Notes under the pieces: generated by a model
Seen by the model: the letters and a program-made list of their open reading frames with translations, nothing else
The model's database searches: none
What the model was told of the DNA's origin: nothing
In this document: positions 60,447-64,000 of the stretch, piece after piece
How positions within the stretch are numbered: position 1 is the first letter of the stretch
Layout of the letters: each line of letters begins with the position of its first letter
Translations under genes and position numbers: made by a program
From: an uncultured Bacilli bacterium
GTDB taxonomy: Bacteria > Bacillota_I > Bacilli_A > RF39 > UBA660
DNA length: 64,000 nucleotides
Assembly: GCA_934101425.1 (NCBI GenBank)
Contig: CAKOQQ010000001.1
Coordinates: forward strand, 1-64,000
Direction of reading: 5' to 3'

Positions 60447-60460
60447 TCTTTACCTCCTCT

Positions 60461-61828
60461 TTATTTTCTATTACAGTATTTGAATATTACTTCAACCTTT
60501 AATTCTTCATTATCTTCAATATCTTTTAAAGATTTAACATCATATTCAAGTTCTTCTAAACTTTTTAACATTTCATTTTTCTTTAATGCTTCTTTATTTA
60601 CTTTAACCCATTCACTTGAAGTAGAAGGCATTTTGTCGTCTTTTTCTAACTTATAGAATCTATATACTGTAGCTTTAGTAGATTCATCTTTAATATATCC
60701 ACTTGCTGGTGCAGATAAATAATATGTATTTTCATCACTAGCACTTGTTTTATTTGATGGATAATATGATCTATATGATTTAGTATTCTTATACCATTGA
60801 TATGCAGTTACTGTTTTACTTTGACATCTAATGCCATTAAATCTATAATCTGCGCTATTCTTTTCTGATTCTTTACATACTGTTGTAGTCCAATTACTCC
60901 AGTTTTCACATACTGTTCCGTCTTGTACTACTGTGTGCCCATCACAAGTTGCCACTATACCATTTGTTCCTTGTGAAGTATCTACTTCTAAGAATGAACC
61001 TGTAGTTCTATTTGGACAATATACTGTAGATAAAACATTTTGTCCTGGTAGTCTAGAATCTTTACATACAAATCTCCATTTTGCTACTACTTGTTTTCTA
61101 TAATAAGTAATATTTTTAGAATTTCCTTTATTTGGATAACCACTTGGTGCAGTTGCACTATAAGCGCCATTATTCCAGTATGAAGTTCCACCAGCTACTT
61201 CTTTATAATATTTGTAACCAGTAGATCCTTTGTCATCTGTTAAATTATATTCACTATTTGGAGCAGTTTTATAATATTCCTTAACTTTGTTAATATCAGT
61301 TTCTTTGTTAGGATAATATACTTTAGTTCCTTTTTCTAATCTAGAAGCTATGAAACTAAATTCTACATTTGATGAATCAACTTCTAAATCTGATTCTTTG
61401 CCTGTAACACATCCGCCAAAAGTAGTTTCTTCGCTAGTACAATTTAAAACTGGTGTATATTGATAATTTCCACTTTCTAATTTACTAACTTTTACATAAG
61501 TACTTGCATCAGCACAATCACTAAATGAATCTGGATACTTAAGTAAATTTTCACTCTTTAAATCTTTTAAAGTAACAGTTACTTGATCACCATAAGATTC
61601 AGGTAACTTATCTGCATAATTCTTATAGTATTCTTTAGCAGCTTTTACTAAATCATCGTATCTATCTACATTAGATTTTCCACAACCTTTTAGTAAAAGT
61701 AATATAATAATAACTGCAACAATTACTAGTATACCAAAAAAGATTCCCTTTACTATTTTCTTTCTATTCTCTTCTTTTTCTTCGTCTAATTCTTCACTTT
61801 CGTATTCATACGAATCGTTTTTAAACAT
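60461..61828 (-). CDS. Membrane protein with pilin-like domain, no prepilin leader
   Basis: The protein has 455 aa. A charged acidic cytosolic N-terminus (about 1-25), a transmembrane helix (about 26-46) ending LLKGCGKS, and an outward region. Residues 56-75 read YDDLVKAAKEYYKNYADKLP, then LKDLKSENLLKYPDSFSDC, resembling the post-leader region of the prepilins here (VSAAKAYYLQNIMDN). Later parts are Cys/Tyr/Lys-rich, with repeated YYP-N/S-K motifs. The function is unknown. GGTGATTTT precedes the ATG. It lies just before the coiled-coil protein gene and both have Leu-Lys-Gly-Cys after the helix. Confidence 0.7.
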   Translation of the reverse strand: MFKNDSYEYESEELDEEKEENRKKIVKGIFFGILVIVAVIIILLLLKGCGKSNVDRYDDLVKAAKEYYKNYADKLPESYGDQVTVTLKDLKSENLLKYPDSFSDCADASTYVKVSKLESGNYQYTPVLNCTSEETTFGGCVTGKESDLEVDSSNVEFSFIASRLEKGTKVYYPNKETDINKVKEYYKTAPNSEYNLTDDKGSTGYKYYKEVAGGTSYWNNGAYSATAPSGYPNKGNSKNITYYRKQVVAKWRFVCKDSRLPGQNVLSTVYCPNRTTGSFLEVDTSQGTNGIVATCDGHTVVQDGTVCENWSNWTTTVCKESEKNSADYRFNGIRCQSKTVTAYQWYKNTKSYRSYYPSNKTSASDENTYYLSAPASGYIKDESTKATVYRFYKLEKDDKMPSTSSEWVKVNKEALKKNEMLKSLEELEYDVKSLKDIEDNEELKVEVIFKYCNRK

Positions 61829-61881
61829 AAAATCACCATTCCCTCAAGTATAATATACCATTTTTATTATAATTTATCAAG

Positions 61882-61905
61882 AAAAAAGAAGATTTTATCT
61901 TCTTA
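61882..61905 (-). terminator. Rho-independent terminator after deacetylase gene
   Basis: AAGAAGAT/ATCTTCTT stem with a 3-nt loop and a T run on the minus strand. Confidence 0.8.
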
Positions 61906-63138
61906 TTTTACATAATTTACAAATTCAGCAAATGTTGTTGTAGAAGCTATTGTATATCTTGGTATTCTGTATAAATCCGTTCGCTTTTGGTATGCAACAC
62001 CTTTTACACCTGCAGCCCCTATAAATGCCATCCTATATCCAGCTTTAATTAATTCTTGTTTTGAATAATCATTATATTCATAAAATGGATAGCAGAATAC
62101 TTTAGAGCCGCCTAAAATTTCGCTACTTTTCTTTAAATCTTCTTGAATAGTTGCACTAGGCAAGCACTTAATTCCGCCGCCTTGACCACCAGGACAAACA
62201 CCAGTAACATGCATACCATGGCTATGTGAGTGTAATTCTAAATAATCACTTTTAAAATTTTCTGGTTTATATGTATTTGTAATTAAAAACATAGTTGCAT
62301 GAACTTTATACTTTTCAAGAATTGGAATTGCTCTAAGTCCTAAATATCCATCATCAATAGTTATAACGGCACTTTTTTCTGGAATTCTAATTTTACCAGT
62401 TAAAAATAATTCTAAATCATTCATTTTTAAAGTAAAATATCCGTTTTCACTTAGATAACCCATATGAGATGAGAACTGGCTTTCAGTATGACAAATGATA
62501 TTTGTACATACTTCTGTTTTAGGATCATAAATCGCATGATAAACTAAAGTTCTAATCCACGTTCTTGTCTTAGCTTCAGTATTGATTTTATCGACTATAG
62601 TAGCATCATCTTTTAAGATATACATTAGTTTATTATTATATTCAACATAATACTTATCATCATCAAGAATAATAATCGGTAAACTAACTCCTTCATTTAT
62701 ACTATATGTTAACTTTCCATCAATATATAAATTCGTAGTATCTTTAGTAACTGCATTTACGTTAAATACAACATAATTTTTATACCAGTCATCAACTTCA
62801 GTAAGACTATCTATTTTCTTTATATCTTTATAATCTATATACCAATCCTTATTTTTAATTTTAAAATATTTAGTGTTTTCATCTATTTCAGTTTCATCTA
62901 ATTCTAATTCATCATTTACTTTACCTATTATATTACCATTAGCGTCATATAAATTAACCAAATCATTAGTTTTAACATATTTACTATAACAATTTTGTAT
63001 TTCTGCTTTTTTAGCTAATCTTTCATTTTCATTATATATTTTTTCTTTTTTTAGTTTTTCTCTACTATAAAACGAATACCCAAATATTCCTGCTATAATA
63101 ATAACCAATATTATAAACATAGCTCTTATCTGTTTCAT
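61903..63138 (-). CDS. Membrane-anchored polysaccharide deacetylase
   Basis: The protein has 411 aa. One N-terminal transmembrane helix (about 5-22), a long unknown region (about 25-220, beta-rich with strands such as VNLYDANGNIIGKVND), then a NodB-type domain. The metal and catalytic motifs are AVITIDDGYLGL (Asp-Asp) and LELHSHSHGMH (His ligands). It probably removes acetyl groups from peptidoglycan or other glycans. The start was set at 63138, where GGTGAT lies upstream of TTTATG; a preceding in-frame ATG lacks a site. It directly follows htrA. Confidence 0.85.
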   Translation of the reverse strand: MKQIRAMFIILVIIIAGIFGYSFYSREKLKKEKIYNENERLAKKAEIQNCYSKYVKTNDLVNLYDANGNIIGKVNDELELDETEIDENTKYFKIKNKDWYIDYKDIKKIDSLTEVDDWYKNYVVFNVNAVTKDTTNLYIDGKLTYSINEGVSLPIIILDDDKYYVEYNNKLMYILKDDATIVDKINTEAKTRTWIRTLVYHAIYDPKTEVCTNIICHTESQFSSHMGYLSENGYFTLKMNDLELFLTGKIRIPEKSAVITIDDGYLGLRAIPILEKYKVHATMFLITNTYKPENFKSDYLELHSHSHGMHVTGVCPGGQGGGIKCLPSATIQEDLKKSSEILGGSKVFCYPFYEYNDYSKQELIKAGYRMAFIGAAGVKGVAYQKRTDLYRIPRYTIASTTTFAEFVNYVK

Positions 63139-63171
63139 AAAATCACCCATTTTATTATACCATAAGTATAC

Positions 63172-63197
63172 AAAAAAGAAGCACTATTTATGCTTCA
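63172..63197 (-). terminator. Rho-independent terminator after htrA
   Basis: GAAGCA/TGCTTC stem with a 7-nt loop, T6 on the minus strand, overlapping the htrA end. Confidence 0.85.
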
Positions 63198-64000
63198 TTT
63201 AAACTTTTTGTTAATTTAATTTTAATTTCTTTAAATTTAGAATCTCTATAACATTTAACAGTAATAGTGTCTCCTACATCGTATTTATATAATAAATATC
63301 TAAAATGAGCACTACTTTTTACTTTAACATTATCAACAGATGCTATAACATCTCCTTTTTTAAGTCCTGCAATATCTGCTGGGCTACCATCTTCTACTGA
63401 TGTTATAACCACTCCATTTTCTACTTCATCATCTATTTTTATGCCTTCTCTATATAAATTCCATTCATCAGTAATTTCAGTCATAGTTACGCCTAAGTAT
63501 GGTCTTACTATAGCTTCTCCCTTTTCAAGCCTATCAGTTAATCCCATAACTATTTCAATAGGAATAGCAAAACCCATACCTTCTACATTTTCATCCACTA
63601 TTTTTAGAGAATTAACACCAATTACCTCTCCATTTATATTACATAAAGGTCCTCCACTATTTCCTGGAGAAATAGCTGCATCAGTTTGAATTACTTCCAT
63701 AATAACACTGGTATTATTTGATTTAACAGAAACTTCTCTTGCAGTACCTGATAAAATACCTTTTGTAACAGTACCAATATATTCTATGCCAAGTGGTGAT
63801 CCTACTGTAAATAATGTATCACCAAGTTTAAGAGAAGTACTATCTCCAATACTTGCAACACCTTCTACACCATCAACATCTATTGCTAAAACAGCTATAT
63901 CAGCATATTCATCACTACCTAAAACTTTAGCTTCTAAAGTAGCACCTGATGTACTAGTTACCATAACACTAGTTGCACCATTTATTACATGATGATTAGT
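63188..64000 (-). CDS. HtrA/DegP-like serine protease, 5' end outside the window
   Basis: The frame is open to base 64000, so the N-terminus (signal anchor and first strands) is cut off. Visible: the catalytic His in TNHHVI at the edge, catalytic Asp in EYADIAVLAI, catalytic Ser in SPGNSGGPLCNI, and a C-terminal PDZ domain (GVVITSVEDGSPADIAGLKKGDVIASVDN). It degrades misfolded envelope proteins. It is upstream of the deacetylase gene with a terminator between. Confidence 0.93.
   Translation of the reverse strand, partial: TNHHVINGATSVMVTSTSGATLEAKVLGSDEYADIAVLAIDVDGVEGVASIGDSTSLKLGDTLFTVGSPLGIEYIGTVTKGILSGTAREVSVKSNNTSVIMEVIQTDAAISPGNSGGPLCNINGEVIGVNSLKIVDENVEGMGFAIPIEIVMGLTDRLEKGEAIVRPYLGVTMTEITDEWNLYREGIKIDDEVENGVVITSVEDGSPADIAGLKKGDVIASVDNVKVKSSAHFRYLLYKYDVGDTITVKCYRDSKFKEIKIKLTKSLNEA

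Overview
The window comes from a low-GC (roughly 30% by eye), standard-code, Firmicutes-like bacterium, probably an uncultured gut lineage near Bacilli, RF39 or TANB77 types. The evidence is a Firmicutes-style ribosomal superoperon (S10-spc-alpha, then ecfA1-ecfA2-ecfT-truA-rplM-rpsI), an origin-proximal parA-parB-mscS-DUF951-ychF-rpsF-ssb-rpsR block, KtrAB, cdaA-cdaR, ECF transporter genes, lipoproteins with simple lipoboxes and sigma-A promoters with 17-bp spacers. TGA is used as a stop and TGG as Trp, so this is not a code-4 mollicute. Placement below phylum is inference. Almost every gene is on the minus strand.

Layout by coordinate (minus-strand transcription runs right to left). 1-447 is the 5' part of a 16S rRNA gene; 448-856 is its leader plus three tandem promoters. 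0.86-18.9 kb holds Ntdp, a sugar epimerase, CtpA protease, lipoproteins, CdaA/CdaR, an 804-aa repeat protein, TrmL, thioredoxin-like proteins, a single-domain Clp-type AAA protein, a LysM protein, a large InlB-repeat/Cys-rich prepilin, a CofE-like ligase and a RluA-type pseudouridine synthase. 19.0-27.7 kb holds an rRNA methyltransferase, KtrB/KtrA (+ strand), rpsI/rplM, truA/ECF, an SDR and an HExxH protein (+ strand). 27.7-43.8 kb carries a second prepilin locus and then the whole S10-spc-alpha ribosomal cluster, which lacks rpmD (L30). 43.8-49.8 kb carries a third prepilin, and two wall-hydrolase/lipoprotein modules on either side of rpsF-ssb-rpsR. 49.9-55.2 kb holds ychF, an AbgT-type transporter, MscS and ParAB. 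55.3-64.0 kb is an accessory cell-surface region: a prepilin fused to flagellin-like D1 segments, a 968-aa coiled-coil protein with a Pro-Thr repeat stalk, a pilin-like membrane protein, a polysaccharide deacetylase and a 5'-truncated HtrA protease.

The most unusual content is the prepilin family. Four genes share a near-identical class III (type IV pilin) leader but have unrelated ectodomains: InlB repeats plus a 22-Cys tail, a DUF6273-like domain, an unknown domain, and flagellin D1-like repeats. No pilus assembly ATPase, platform protein or prepilin peptidase is in the window, so these are orphan, dispersed pilin-like genes. CdaA (c-di-AMP synthesis) and KtrA (a c-di-AMP receptor family) are both encoded here and may form one potassium/osmotic circuit. 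Several non-coding signals are readable: three tandem rRNA promoters about 104 bp apart, leaders before rplM, rpsJ and rpsF, a promoter buried in the truA terminator, and a promoter/19-codon ORF/terminator unit upstream of one prepilin.
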